Below, piece by piece: positions 43,278-55,194 of a DNA stretch of 64,000 nucleotides. A model generated the notes under the pieces. The model searched no databases. It had not been told where the DNA came from and worked only from the letters and a program-made list of their open reading frames with translations. This stretch comes from Boesenbergia rotunda (lineage: Eukaryota; Streptophyta; Magnoliopsida; Zingiberales; Zingiberaceae). Made by a program: the position numbers and the translations under genes. The DNA lies in the NCBI GenBank assembly GCA_024364735.1, contig JAGFNQ010005642.1, forward strand, positions 1 through 64,000, written 5' to 3'. Position 1 is the stretch's first letter. Each line of letters starts with the position of its first letter.

Positions 43278-45663
43278 TGTAACGCCCCAAAATTTCCATC
43301 TTTAGTCCATAAAGTCCTTAGAATTATTTAAAGATGGTTTAGGAATATTCTAAATATTTTTAGAGACTTTTAGAATATTTTTATGGAACTTTCCGAGTCC
43401 GTTTAGTATCTTTAGTTCTTAAAGTCCTTAGAATATTCTAAAAATGGTTTAGAAATATTCTAGATATTTTTAGAGATTTTTATGGAATTTTCCGAGTTCG
43501 TTTGGTACAAAAAAAAATAGAAAACCGTTTAAGGGCAGCCGGCGGTTCGAACCCGCGACCACCACCAAACAGCCAAGGAGCGCAACCAGCTGCGCTAGGG
43601 GTATCAAGCACAGCGAAATATGGAGAGACAAATATTTAAGTAGAGGTTAAGTTAATCCGTCAATAGGTATAAATAGCTAATTAAAGAAAGAAGTTTTATT
43701 TCTCTCCTCTCCAAACCCTCACGCCGACTCTCTCTCCCCTCTTGGGCGACGCCGACCAACATCAAGGCCAAGGAGGGCCGGCCGAGACCCTTTTTCCAAG
43801 AGATAATCCTATATTCGGGATCCCCGCGACGAGAGGAACGCGTAGACGTGAAGAATTCTCCGAGATCTCAAGTTTCTCCCGAGCTCTAGACCTCAATCTT
43901 GGTTGTAAGTCCAAGATATCAATGTAAGTACTGCTCACCTGCAGTAAGAGGCGGTTTTACCGCGAGAATTTCCTTTAAAAGTTTTTAAAAGAGAATTTTT
44001 CCTTTTTGCTTTAGCTTTTGCATGTGATCTTAGTTTCTTATATGCTTGTATATGTTTGATAAGCACCCTATGTGAGTTTAGGGCCAAGAAAGTTATGAGA
44101 AAAGAAAAGAAGATAAAGATAAGAAAAGAAAAGGCCAAGGCCTTAAGAAAATCCCCAAAAGTCAAGACTTAGGGATTTTAGCACGCAAGGTGCTCGAGAA
44201 AATGCCAAGGCATTTACAGATAAGAAAGAAAAGAAAGAAAAGCTATTTTATTTTCTAAGGCCAGTACCCGGCGTCCAAGGGCGTCGTTAAAGAAATCCAG
44301 GTGTCCAATTCCAAGGTCTTGGCCCTGGTAGACCAAGGTCTGCTCTATTAGGATTGGTGGCTCGCTACCCCAACCTTTTAGGGAACGCGCATCAGATGGT
44401 ACTTACGTCTTCAGTGGATCCAAGTGATTATTATTTTCAAGTATATGCTTTAGCAAAGTTTCTAAAGTTTAAAGAGTTTTCAAAAAGTTAAAGAATAGCT
44501 AAAGTTTCAAGTTGAGCCAAGAAAAGTAAATTGAGATTTATTAATGCTTGAGTATGCATGTTTTGAGTTATACATGTTCTTAGTTTTCTTTCAAGCATAT
44601 AAGTATCTCATATGATGTTCAGTTTGATCTAGAAGCATGTTTGCATATTTCGAGTTTTTGTGAGCTAGATAGTACTTACTAAGCTTTTTGCTTATAGATG
44701 CATTTCCTCTTATTGCAGATAAAGGTAAAGGCAAGCAATTCTGAAGGAAGACGACGAGGCGGTGCTGAGTAGAGTGTGTGTGGTGGCTGATTATGGAGAG
44801 ATCTTTGAGACGAGACAATTTAGTTATTTGAATTGCAATGTTTAAGTTTATTCAAATTTCAAGTTCTTGCTTTATGGAGATTATAGAGTATTTGAGTTTT
44901 GGATAGTTTTACATGCTCAATTTCTTAGAGTAAAGATTCCATGTCATTTCATTTAGCATACATATCCTTATGATTGCATTGGATGAGTAGAAGTGTGAGT
45001 AGTTAGAGATATTGATACTTTGTTAGAGAAAAAGGTGTTTGTGCCAAGATAGTATCAATTTCCCTTTGAATCAAGTTTTTATTGCTTAAAATTGTTTAGA
45101 AAAGTTGCAATCACATTTCATAATGCTTTAGCAAGGTCGTAGAACATGTATTTGGTGTTATGAATGCCTAGGAGTCAAGATTGGTACAAACTCTATTGTC
45201 AAAGTTTATATAAACTTGTTTAGTTTATTTTCTTCCATAAAAGTCTTAAATTCAAGTTTATGGATTCGTTTGATTGGCTAAATTGTTTAGGAAACTGACA
45301 TAGAGTATAGAAATGGTGTCGTAGTTTGATATGGCTCGAAACTGAATGAATGGTGGACTTAAGAAGCAAGAGCCGAAAACCTGTAAAACTGATTACAGGC
45401 GTACCAGTCGACTGCTACGTCACCAGTCGACTGGTACGGGCAGTTTACATTGGGTGAGGCTAGTTTCAATAAGTATTAGCTACGAGATTTGAGAAGAAAG
45501 TATGACATGGTATTATGCATGATGACTTATGTTAGAATATAATTGTTAGAAGAATTTAAAAGAAAAAAAAAAGATTTCCGCATTTCTTTTAGTCATGTAT
45601 AAAAGTAGAGAAGTACAGAGAAAGTAACGATCCGTCTAAAGGCAGAGAAGGCGGGTCGCCACA
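43278..45663 (+). repeat. 3' LTR of the chromodomain gypsy element
   Basis: Follows a polypurine run (GGTATGGGGGA) and starts TGTAACGCCCC, ending GGGTCGCCACA, 2386 bases. It carries a tRNA-like pol III box pair on the minus strand (43535-43603), AGAATATT-rich repeats at 43310-43500, and two CAGTCGACTG palindromes (45412-45440). TATA-like GGTATAAATAGC near 43667. To the right, the S2 LTR resumes (CTTTGTATCCTGG), so this element was inserted there. Confidence 0.85.
43535..43603 (-). other. tRNA-like segment with A- and B-box in the gypsy LTR
   Basis: The minus strand reads TAGCGCAGCTGG, an exact match to the pol III A-box consensus TRGCNNAGYNGG, and about 35 bases on GCGGGTTCGAACCGC, a good B-box. 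Spacing is tRNA-like, but I could not form a convincing acceptor stem, so this is not a tRNA gene. Confidence 0.55.
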
Positions 45664-45979
45664 CTTTGTATCCTGGCATTCCTTCGCCAGGTGCCTAGCA
45701 GTCCTTCGCTAGGGCTTTGTATCTTGGCATTCCTTCGCTAGGTGCCTAGCAGTCCTTCGCTAGTGCTTTGTATCCAGGCATTCCTTCGCTCGGTGCCTAG
45801 CTGTCCTTCGCTAGGGCTTTGTGTCCTGGCATTCCTTCGCTAGGTGCCTAGCAGCCCTTCGCTAGGACTTTGTTTCCTGCATACTTAATGAGCATGTTAG
45901 ATAAACATAACATCTTAACTTTTGAACCCTTTGCCATTATCAAAACACAGGTTCAACTTGGGTGCTGTCTGCACCAACA
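45664..45979 (-). repeat. S2 3' LTR, second part
   Basis: Continues the LTR with repeats of CCTTCGCTAGGTGCCTAGCAG (about 40 bp spaced), as in 58030-58240, and ends TCTGCACCAACA. ATCTCCCCCTTTTTGAT follows, the complement of a polypurine tract. Confidence 0.85.
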
Positions 45980-46604
45980 ATCTCCCCCTTTTTGATTTAT
46001 GGCAACCCGATTCAAAGAGTTAAGTTAATCAAGACAGTTGATATAACAGTTTAGTTCCCTCCCCCTGGAAGGAATCTCCCCCTTGGTTTTTCAAAGTTTC
46101 GTGGGGTTAAAAAATTTCTAAGTCAAAGTGATGGAATTTATTTTTCAAAACTTAGAGCATTTTTCAAACGAAGTTTTAGAAAACTTAAACAAAATTTGGT
46201 TAGGCACTTTGGAAAATTTATGCTTAAAAAATTTTCTAGTCAATAGATTTCTAAAACATTTTCTTAAGTTTTAAGTTCCAAAAAAATTTTTCAATCTCTT
46301 TTTAATACTTTAGAGGCTTTATACTTAGAAACTTTTCTATTAGAGAAGTTTAGAAATAAGTACTTGGAGATTTTTGAACATAGCTTAAGTTTAAGTAGTT
46401 AGAAAATACTTTTGAAAACAGCTTGGGTCAAGTACTTACAATCAATTTTGAAAACACATTAGATCAAGTACTTTTGAACCAGTTTTGAAAATAACTTAAT
46501 TATTTTGAAAACGGTTTTGAAAAAGAACTTAGAGTACTTTTAAATAGTTTTGAAAAAAAACTTAGCTTAAGCTTTTTGAAGAAAGGATAAAGTTTAAATA
46601 TAAA
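45980..46604 (-). other. S2 3' untranslated region
   Basis: AT-rich, no coding signal, phrases like TTTTGAAAACA as in the N1 interior. It reaches to the border of the tandem duplication. Confidence 0.55.
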
Positions 46605-48914
46605 GTTTAAATTTTGAAAAAAATTTAAAGCTCTTCTCTCTTTTCCTATCTCTCCCCCTTTGCCATATATCAAAAATAAAGCAATAGCAATAAAAATAAA
46701 TTGCATGACAAAAGAATAATGTGTTGTACTGAACCAATGCAAGATAAACTGAACCAAGCCAATTTCAATTATCTTTTTAGGGTCCTGTCTAACCCAATTA
46801 GCTACTTACTAACTGTTATAAATAGTAGTTTTTGCTAAGGTTAGTCAAGTTAAGTGTTCTGTTCAAGTTAGATTTTCTAATCTTAACACTTAACTTGATT
46901 ACTGTTTAAGTTGTATTTAGTACCCCAATTACTGCAGATGCACTGATCTACATCTTGAATTAAGGCAAAGACCTAAGCATCTCAACCCATTCTAGGTTAT
47001 CAGTCAAAAGTATCCTAAGGTGCTTGTGAGATGCTGACTTCTAAATCTATAAGTGCATGCCGTTCTAGGGTTAGGGCCTGGCTAAGTTCATTTGCGAAAA
47101 AGCCCTAGATTTGAAGGGGGTAGTTTTTAAAATAACACTAAGTTGAAAAATTATTAAAGAGAAAAAGTTAAAAAGATTTTTCAAACTAATTAAAAGCTGA
47201 TTTGAAATCAAGTAAAGCAGTTTTAAAATTGTTTTAGAAACTGATTTTCAAATCAAGTAAAGCAGTTAAAAAGACATAAAAATAGAGTAAACCTATTCTA
47301 CTAAGCATAATCCTAACTGCTTTCTTAGTGAGCTGAACCTAGACTCAAGTAGGGGTTTAGTGAATATGTCAGCTAAGTTAGATTTAGAGTCTACATGCTT
47401 AAGGACTATTTCACCCTTGGCTACATGGTCTTTTACAAAGTGGTGTTTAACTTCTATGTGTTTAGTTCTGGAATGTTGGATTGGGTTTTTAGTTAGATTA
47501 ATTGAGCTTATATTGTCAATGAAGACCTGAGTTTGGGTGTAGTTGAGCTGGAAGTCCTTAAGAGTGTGCATCATCCATAAAAGTTGTGCTACACACTCTC
47601 CTAAGGCAACATACTCAGCTTCAGTTGTGGATAGAGCTACACAGTGTTGTTTTCTGCTGCACCAACTTACTAGACTATTTCCTAACAGTTGGCAGCTTCC
47701 ACTTGTACTCTTTCTATCTAATTTACAACCAGCGTAGTCAGAATTCGAGTATCCTGACAAGTTTAAATTTTGAAAAAAATTTAAAGCTCTTCTCTCCTTT
47801 CCTATCTCTCCCCCTTTACCATATATCAATAAAGCAATAGCAATAAAAATAAATTGCATGACAAAAGAATAATGTGTTGTACTGAACCAATGCAAGATAA
47901 ACTGAACCAAGCCAATTTCAGTTATCTCTTTAGGGTCCTGTCTAACCCAATTAGCTAGTTACTAACTGTTATAAACAGTAGTTTTCGCTAGGGTTAGTCA
48001 AGTTAAGTGTTCTGTTCAAGTTAGATTTTCTAATCTTAACACTTAACTTGATTACTGTTTAAGTTGTATTTAGTGCCCCAATTACTGCAGATGCACTGAT
48101 CTACATCTGGAATTAAGGCAAAGACCTAAGCATCTCAACCCATTCTAGGTTATCAGTCAAAAGTATCCTAAGGTGCTTGTGAGATGCTGGCTTCTAAATC
48201 TATAAGTGCATGCAGTTCTAGGGTTAGGGCCTAGGCTAAGTCCATTTGCGAAAAAGCCCTAGATTTGAAGGGGGTAGTTTTTAAAATAACACTAAGTCGA
48301 AAAATTATTAAAGAGAAAAAGTTAAAAAGATTTTTCAAACTAATTAAAAGCTGATTTGAAATCAAGTAAAGCAGTTTTAAAATTGTTTTAGAAACTGATT
48401 TTCAAATCAAGTAAAGCAGTTAAAAATGACATAAAAATAGAGTAAACCTATTCTACTAAGCATAATCCTAACTGCTTTCTTAGTGAGCTGAACTCAGACT
48501 CAGGTAGGGGTTTAGTGAATATGTCAGCTAAGTTAGATTTAGAGTCTACATGCTTAAGGACTATTTCACCCCTGGCTACATGGTCTCTTACAAAGTGGTG
48601 TTTATCTTCTATGTGTTTAGTTCTGAAATGTTGGATTGGGTTTTTAGTTAGATTAATTGAGCTTATATTGTCAATGAAGACCTGAGTTTGGGTGTAGTTG
48701 AGCTGGAAGTCCTTAAGAGTGTGCATCATCCATAAAAGTTGTGCTACACACTCTCCTAAGGCAACATACTCAGCTTCAGTTGTGGATAGAGCTACACAGT
48801 GTTGTTTTCTGCTGCACCAACTTACTAGACTATTTCCTAACAGTTGGCAGCTTCCACTTGTGCTCTTTCTATCTAATTTACAACCAGCGTAGTCAGAATC
48901 CGAGTATCCTGACA
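46605..48914. repeat. 1.15-kb tandem duplication inside S2
   Basis: Bases 46605-47760 and 47761-48914 are near-identical direct copies of the RNase H C-terminal coding region plus 3' untranslated sequence. The junction (GACAAGTTTAAA) combines GACAAGTCAAAG of the right end with AAAGTTTAAA of the left end and shares AAGT, a 4-base microhomology. Only scattered differences are visible between copies, so the event is younger than the element. Confidence 0.9.
47293..47760 (-). pseudogene. Truncated second copy of copia RNase H (from the duplication)
   Basis: Encodes LSGYSNSDYAGCKLDRKSTS through VALSTTEAEYVALGECVAQL and VFIDNISSINLTKN to the natural C-terminus LRKQLGLCLVE. The duplication junction cuts it off at its N-terminal side, where the frame is fused by chance to untranslated sequence (open to 47910). 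It cannot work alone. Confidence 0.85.
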
Positions 48915-49338
48915 AGTCAAAGGTTGAGGTCCTAGGATACCAAATCCCTACATTTAGAGTGCTCTTAACATATCTTAGTATTCTTTTTAGGGCTGCTAAG
49001 TGCGTTTCCTTAGCACAGGTTTGGTATCTAGCACACATTCCTACAGCAAAAAGAATATCAGGTCTACTGGCTGTGAGGTACAGTAGACTCCCAATCATAC
49101 TTCTATAGAGTTTAAGGTCTACTGTTTTACCATCAGGGTCACTATCTATTTTTACGTTTGTGGCCATGGGGGTACTTATGCTTTTAGAGTTATCCATTTT
49201 AAATTTCTTTATTAATTCTTTAGCATATTTGGATTGATGGACATAGTTTCCATCCTTAGTTTGTTTAATTTGTAACCCTGGAAAAAAGTTGAGCTCACCA
49301 ACTAAGCTCATTTCAAACTCATTTTCCATTATTTTCAC
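48448..49338 (-). pseudogene. S2 RT C-terminus and RNase H, open frame of 296 codons
   Basis: An unbroken stretch: VGELNFFPGLQIKQ and NGNYVHQSKYAKEL-type RT thumb wording, SRPDILFAVGMCARYQT, then RNase H with the acids in SDSDYAGCKLD, STTEAEYVALGE and VFIDNISSIN, and the usual KHIEDKHHFVRDHV and DIFTKPLPE end. The domain by itself looks complete, but the RT upstream carries stops. The C-terminal half is repeated at 47293-47760. Confidence 0.88.
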
Positions 49339-50398
49339 GAATTCTTTTAAAAAATTAGAGTTGGTGGACCCAAAGATTATGTCATCGACATAGATTTGGG
49401 CAATAATGATTTCTTTTCCTAAGGTTTTAATAAATAGGGTTGAGTCAATTTATCCTTGTTTAAATTCTTTAAAAATTAGATAAGTTGATAAGCGTTCATA
49501 CCATGCCCTAGGTGCTTGTTTTAGTCCATAAAGTGCTTTAGTGAGTTTGTAAACATGGTCAGGTCTTTCTAAGTCCTCAAAACCAGGGGGTTGTCCTACA
49601 TAGACTTCTTCCTTAATGAATCCATTTAGAAAGGCTGACTTTACATCCATTTGGTATAGTTTAAATCCTTTATGGGATGCAAACGCTAATAACATCCTAA
49701 TGGACTCAAGTCTAGCTACTGGGGCATAGGTTTCGTCATAATCTAACCCTTCTACCTGACTGAATCCTTTTGCTACTATGCGGGCTTTATTTCTGACTAT
49801 CTCTCCTTGATCATTTAACTTATTCCTAAAAATCCACTTTGTGTCAATGATGGATTTGCCCTCAGGTTTAGGTACTAGTTCCCAGACTTGGTTCCTTTCG
49901 AATTGGGCTAATTCTTCTTACATAGCTATGATCCAATCAGGATCAGGTAGGGCTTCCTCTATAGTCTTAGGTTCTATTTTTGAAATCATTGCTATCTGAC
50001 TAAGATTTCTATAGGAAGACCTAGTTCTAACTCCTAAAGTTGGATCACCCACAATTTGATCAGTAGGGTGACTAAGTCTGGGTTTCTTGGTTTTTCTAGA
50101 ACATGGTTCAGCCTCAGGTCCGGCTGGTCGATTTGGTTCAACATTTGGTTCAGTGTTTGGTTCAATGTTTGGTTCAACATTTGGTTCAATTGACTCAGAA
50201 GTTGGTTCAATAGTTAGTTCATTTAAGGGTCCAATTAAAGGTTCAATTATTTGTTCATTATCTTCTTGATCAGTTTTTGATGAAGTTAGATCTGGATTAT
50301 CAGATTTTGAGTTGATTTCTTCATCAAATATTAAATTTGTTGTTTCTTCAATTTTCTTAGTTTGTTTGTTGTAAACCCTATAGGCTCTACTTGTTGTT
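49339..50398 (-). pseudogene. S2 reverse transcriptase, with stops
   Basis: Reads from an EPN-rich linker (EPNVEPNIEPNTEPNVEPN, encoded by GGTTCAA repeats at 50110-50260) into EEALPDPDWIIAM, ERNQVWELVPKPEG, KGFSQVEGLDYDETYAPVA, YQMDVKSAFLNGFIKEEVYV and ALYGLKQAPRAWYE. The catalytic YVDD at 49381-49392 is intact. In-frame stops at about 49918 (directly after WIIAM) and 49449 (after EFKQG) inactivate it. The N-terminal side is cut by the solo LTR at 50404. Confidence 0.88.
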
Positions 50399-50403
50399 GA
50401 ATA

Positions 50404-53277
50404 TGTCACGCCCCGAGACCGTGGAGCCGCTGATCCAATAGAAAATCGGACAGCACCTCCCTTGTCCGGCGGACAATTTACACATACATACAATATCTAT
50501 GACACAACCACGCAGTTTAATTGGCCTCAGGCCTCAAAACATATATATAGACACTAAGAAAAACCATAACAATAAAACATAATAAACCGTACCTGACTGC
50601 GGACCGGTCCGACTTACGACGAAACAACAAACACAAAAGAAAAAAAACCCCTTGAGGCACACGACACATGACATATACAAATCGATAAATAAATATGAAA
50701 CATAGGCACTACTAAGTACAAAACAAACTATATCGTGGCGATGGGTAGGGACTAGCTGTCGGGCTCTTCTGACGACTCCAAGTATCTTAACCTGAAATAA
50801 AAACATATGGCAACGGTGTGAGTCCATAAACTCAGCGAATACCCAGCAGATATGCATAGTATGTTACAATAACAATAAGGGTCTACGCTAATACAGTCTC
50901 ATATAAACAATCAGAAAGGGTATACTGAAGATACTAAATATAGGTACATACTCGAATCCATCTATCCTGCAAAGGAGTGAAATCAATCCCTATGGAACAA
51001 GTATATCATATATCCAAAGTAGACAAATCTCCAGTATATGCATGTCAATCAAGTGCAGAAATCAAAATGCAACAAACAATGCACGATGCAAAATATGCAC
51101 ATGGTGCAATAACATGTGTCACCCCTGACACCAGTCAGATCATCGTCCACCTGTCATAAATGAACGTCCGAAAGGGTAGAGCTATGACAACTGTACGCAC
51201 TCTGCTATCACTGCTCCTGAGTGACCGAGTGGACAGGATGCTGGCGGAGGTCTCTCTCCTACCCCAAGCAATGGGGGAGTCTAGCTCTCATCTTCTCGTG
51301 TCTCAGGACGAGAAGGGATCCCTGGCTGCTACCACGCACCAGAACCACCCTCCAAATAGTGACCGTGCGGAGCAATACAGGGCAAATGCACACACTCTAT
51401 GGCAGCCACTACCCCTGAGTGGATGTGTGTGCATAGCCTCATGTAACTGACAACGGGCTCAGACTACATAGGAGCCGATGATTGTCAGCATGCAATAATG
51501 CAAGGATGGTGCATGACCCAAACCCATATAACACTCACTAAGTCCTCAACTAACACCTCAGTGTGCTAGGTATAGGTCTGAATTCCAAATCATAGGATAC
51601 AAGTAACCTACTAGGTATACTGAAAAAGTAAGCCAGTGATCTATCAATGTCACAATGCAAGAGGAAACATATCTCTACATCTATGTACAAATAAATATAT
51701 ACATGGCAACTATTGAGACTGTATGAAGCGGAAAGGAAATAACCTCAAGGATAAGCAACTGATATCAAATACAGGTATACTAAGACAGATATAGCATACA
51801 ATATTACTGTTATCTATAACAGACAATGCATAGCAATATGACTATATCTAAAAGATAAGTCAAAGGGTACCCGCCTCCAAGAGAGAGATGCTCGTATCAG
51901 AAGGGACCTCTTGTCCGATAATCAGTAATGCTAAATCCAATCGAGGCCCTGTATCAAAGGCATTGTTTAGTTGCAATAACATGTGATGTTTAGCTAAATG
52001 TGCTACCTTAATTAATTAGGATCATCCTAACCATCATATTTCATTTAATTAACCATAATTAAATGATTAACTCTTAATTACCAAATTGTATTAAGTTCAA
52101 CCTAATTATCGAAATTAGGTTTTAATCTCCTACATATCTTAACATATCCTAATTAGATCAATATCTCCTCCTAGTTCATCCAAGATCTTGGCCAAACCAC
52201 AAAACAATTGTCACAGCGCATAAGCAAAACTAACATCAAGGGACCACCCCATGGCAAAGAATTCCAAATCCAAACACTAACACAAGACCCATGAACAAAA
52301 CCTACAGTACAGTATCAAAATCCTTAATGAAACTCACGCTAGCACACCAATTCGTAATAGGGCACTTCACAAGGAGGTTTATCACAACCCAATTACAGCA
52401 TAGATTTATCAGAAGTAGAACTAATCCAAAAGAAAACTCACTGGTAGAAATCTATGAAAGCTAAAATAGAAATCGCAACACCACAGCTCTTACCTCTAAT
52501 GCTCGTTGGTAAAAACACCCAACACGCACACAACCCTCCTTCCTTCATCTAGATCTGGCGAAGGTGAGCAATCGCAAGAAGCTGCCATGTATCCACCAAT
52601 TAGGGCACACAGGTAAGGACATCTAAACCGAATGAAACCTCGAATCTTAGTCCTTACCTAAGTTGCGATCGAAGAGGAACACGCTAAAACATCGACTCCA
52701 AAACCTCCCAAAGCTAATCGATTCATTGAGGCCACAGTCGCGTAAACAGAGAGAGAGAGACGAGACGTTGGCTAAGATGAAGAGACGAGAGGGATCGACG
52801 ACCGGCTGAGGGAGATCGGCGGCATCGGCGCTAGGGCACGGGGAAGAGGAGAAGAAACGGAGGAAGGGGGCGGCGCGTCTGGTTTAGGGCACGGTGAGGG
52901 GTGAGGAGAGTAAATATAAAAGGGGAGGGAACTTTTGCAGTAAAGCCCCTGACCTTTTCTCAAATTAACCTTCTACCCTTAGGGTAAAGGATTTAATCAT
53001 TTAACCCTCCAACTTATTGTAATCCACTTTAATAAATTTCTAGGGATAAATTATTTATCCATTCGTAATTCATGAGTCTACCTGAGAGCCCCTTAACTTT
53101 AGGTAAATCTACTTAAGCTAACTCTTTAAGGTTTTCTTCCATGAAGCCCTTAATAAGTTTTAGGTTTTTATAATAAAACCCCTTGGGTTCCTCTCGTAGG
53201 GCCGAAAACCCTAGACTCAATCCGGAAAAATCTCAAAAAAATTTCTAGTCTGGATTTTCGAATCGCCGTATTTTACA
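50404..53277 (-). mobile_element. Solo gypsy LTR, 2.87 kb, in S2 pol
   Basis: Plus strand starts TGTCACGCCCCGAG and ends CGTATTTTACA. Identical 5-bp duplications GAATA lie at 50399-50403 and 53278-53282, and the matching empty site in S3 (TTGAATATCCTAGG, near 60511) confirms the insertion. No internal coding remains. Termini resemble the chromodomain gypsy LTR at 43278. ORFs inside (50534-52963) are LTR readings. Orientation is inferred from the family-type termini. Confidence 0.92.
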
Positions 53278-53282
53278 GAATA

Positions 53283-53953
53283 TCCTAGGAAGATGCCTGG
53301 GGTTGACTTAGACTGGAATTTACCTAGATAGTCCTTGGTGTTTAGGATATGGACTTTGCACCCAAAGACCCTTAGGTAGTGTATGTTTGGGAGTCTATGG
53401 TAGTATAATCCATAGGGTGTTTTATTGTGTCGTTTGTTAATTAGTACCCTATTTTGGATGTAGCAAGCCGTACTAATTGCTTCTGCCCAATATTGGTTAG
53501 CTAAGTTAAATTCATTGAGCATAGCCCTAGCGGCTTCCTGTAGTGTTCTATTTTTCCTTTCGACTATGCCATTTTGTTGGGGGGTTCTAGGACACGAAAA
53601 TTCATATATATACCCATTTACCTTACAAAATTCCTCGAATTGTTGATTTTCAAATTCTCCCCCGTGGTCACTCCTAAGTCTTTTGATTTTTGTATCGTTT
53701 TGATTTTCAATTAACTTACAAAAGTCATTTAATAGGTTTAGGGTTTCATCTTTGGTCTTTAGAAACCTAACCCAGGTAAACCTAGAGTAATCATCAACTA
53801 TTACTAAGCAGTACCGGTTTCCGCTTAGTGACTTGGCTCCATGTGAATCAAATAGTTCAAGGTGCAGAAGCTCAAGTGTGGTTTGAGTTAGATCAGATTG
53901 AATTAGTTTGTGATTAGACCTGGTTTGTTTACTTTGATTACATGATTCACATA
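53283..53953 (-). pseudogene. S2 integrase
   Basis: The catalytic core reads LLHLELFDSH (Glu where the first catalytic Asp is expected; S3 keeps Asp), VDDYSRFTWVRFLKTKDET, LRSDHGGEFENQQFEEFCK with the second Asp, and PRTPQQNGIVERKNRTLQEA with the catalytic Glu, then MLNEFNLANQYWAEAISTAC and TPGIFLGYS, where the solo LTR cuts in. Frame changes divide it. Two-metal integrase chemistry would be impaired by the Asp-to-Glu change. Confidence 0.8.
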
Positions 53954-54454
53954 TTAAGTTTTCATGATTTTTAATTTTAGGGATACCTTAATTAGGCCAA
54001 GTTGGGTGATTTTCAAAATTATTCTCAAATTTGTGTGACCTAATCTCCTATGCCAGAGGTTTGATTGTTCTAGCTGAGTTAACATGCACTTAGGTACTAG
54101 AGGTAGGTTTATAGTGTAAACATTATTTTTCCTAGTGCCCTTAAGCATGATTTCTGAGTCTTACAAGTTTCTAATCAGGCAGTTAGAATTGGTAAAGGTA
54201 ACTACATAACCAGTATCATACAATTGACTTATGCTAAGCAAGTTAAATTTAAAATTTTCAACCAAAAGAACTTTCTTAATAACAAAGTCAGATTTAAGTT
54301 CAATATTACCTGACCCAATCACCTTGAGTGTAACATTGTTGCCAAATGCCACTGAGCCTAGGTTTTTGAATTTGAGTTTGGTGAATTTCAATTTATCTCC
54401 AGTCATGTGTCTGGAACACCCGCTATCCAACATCCATTGGTCTAAATCTTTATG
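53954..54454 (-). pseudogene. S2 protease and pre-integrase
   Basis: Protease: WMLDSGCSRHMTGDKLKFTK with an intact DSG, VAFGNNVTLKVIGSGNIEL, VENFKFNLLSISQLYDTGYV (54161-54448). The pre-integrase part holds KGTRKNNVYTINLPLVPKC and the zinc-binding start HRRLGH (53954-54148); a stop and a frameshift separate it from the Cys pair CESC. The protease coding starts at an AG (54456-54455 on the minus strand) preceded by the conserved non-coding block. Confidence 0.82.
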
Positions 54455-55190
54455 TTCCTACACATAAAGAGTTTTGTTGATTTGGATCCAATTAGAATCA
54501 GGAATAGCCTAAATTGATTTTCACAGCCTAGTCTGTCTCACCCAAATCTAGGGCTATCAATTACGTTAGCCTTATAGGTTTTGTGAGACAGGTTTTAGTA
54601 GATAAAATTATTTTGTAAAATCATGATTTATTTTGAAAAAGTTGAATTAACTTTAAAAACAGTTGATTTTAGTTTATTTTAAAAAAATATTTAAATCTAT
54701 AATTAACTGAAAATTTGTGTTAGATTCGAATTTTACAAAGAATAATTTGAATTTCAAAAATTTGCTTCCAGGTCTTGGCGAGGCACTAGGCCTTCTTTGG
54801 TCGTAGCCTTATTGGATCATCAACCCTTTCCTTGACAAAGCCTTTTAATGAAATTTCATTTTCAAAATTATTTTTTGAAGAATTCTGGTCTAACTAGTTT
54901 GGGTCTTGGATCGGTAGCTTCGGCTAGTTTCACCAGTCTAAAGAGACCAAGTAGAGTATACTTGACCTTATTAGAATTGGCTTCCCTAACGTACTATCAT
55001 CTCATCGCCACCCAATACTATGTTGTTCAAATTTCAGTTAAGTTGGTTCAATCCTTAAACTAACCATTCCTAAGTCTAAGCATAATAAATTGTAGAAATT
55101 AAATAAACAAACAATCATGCAATTTGAAAACAAGAATTAAAATTTATCTAACTATAAATATTGTTTTTAATTTGGCTCCCCCTAGACTAA
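54455..55190 (-). other. Conserved non-coding block between gag and protease of S2
   Basis: About 740 bases with stops in all frames, bounded by the gag tail (55195) and by TATGTGTAG before GAACATAAAGAT, the first protease codons. The same block and the same TGTAG/GAACATAAAG edge occur in S3 (61695-62440), and partly in the 33-35-kb remnant and in N1. The plus strand includes GGTCTTGGCGAGGCACTAGG. It could be an intron whose acceptor is that AG. No convincing donor was identified. Confidence 0.6.
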
Positions 55191-55194
55191 AGCC

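Noticed and set aside
43535..43603. True tRNA gene on the minus strand
   Set aside because: Good A and B boxes but no pairing acceptor ends; located inside an LTR.
46500..46757. 85-codon hydrophobic minus-strand ORF that recurs at 47910
   Set aside because: The frame is 3' untranslated sequence of S2, repeated only because of the tandem duplication; it has no family match.
50534..52963. Several ORFs of 60-107 codons
   Set aside because: All lie inside the 2.87-kb solo gypsy LTR; none shows a domain and the LTR is fully bounded by its duplication.
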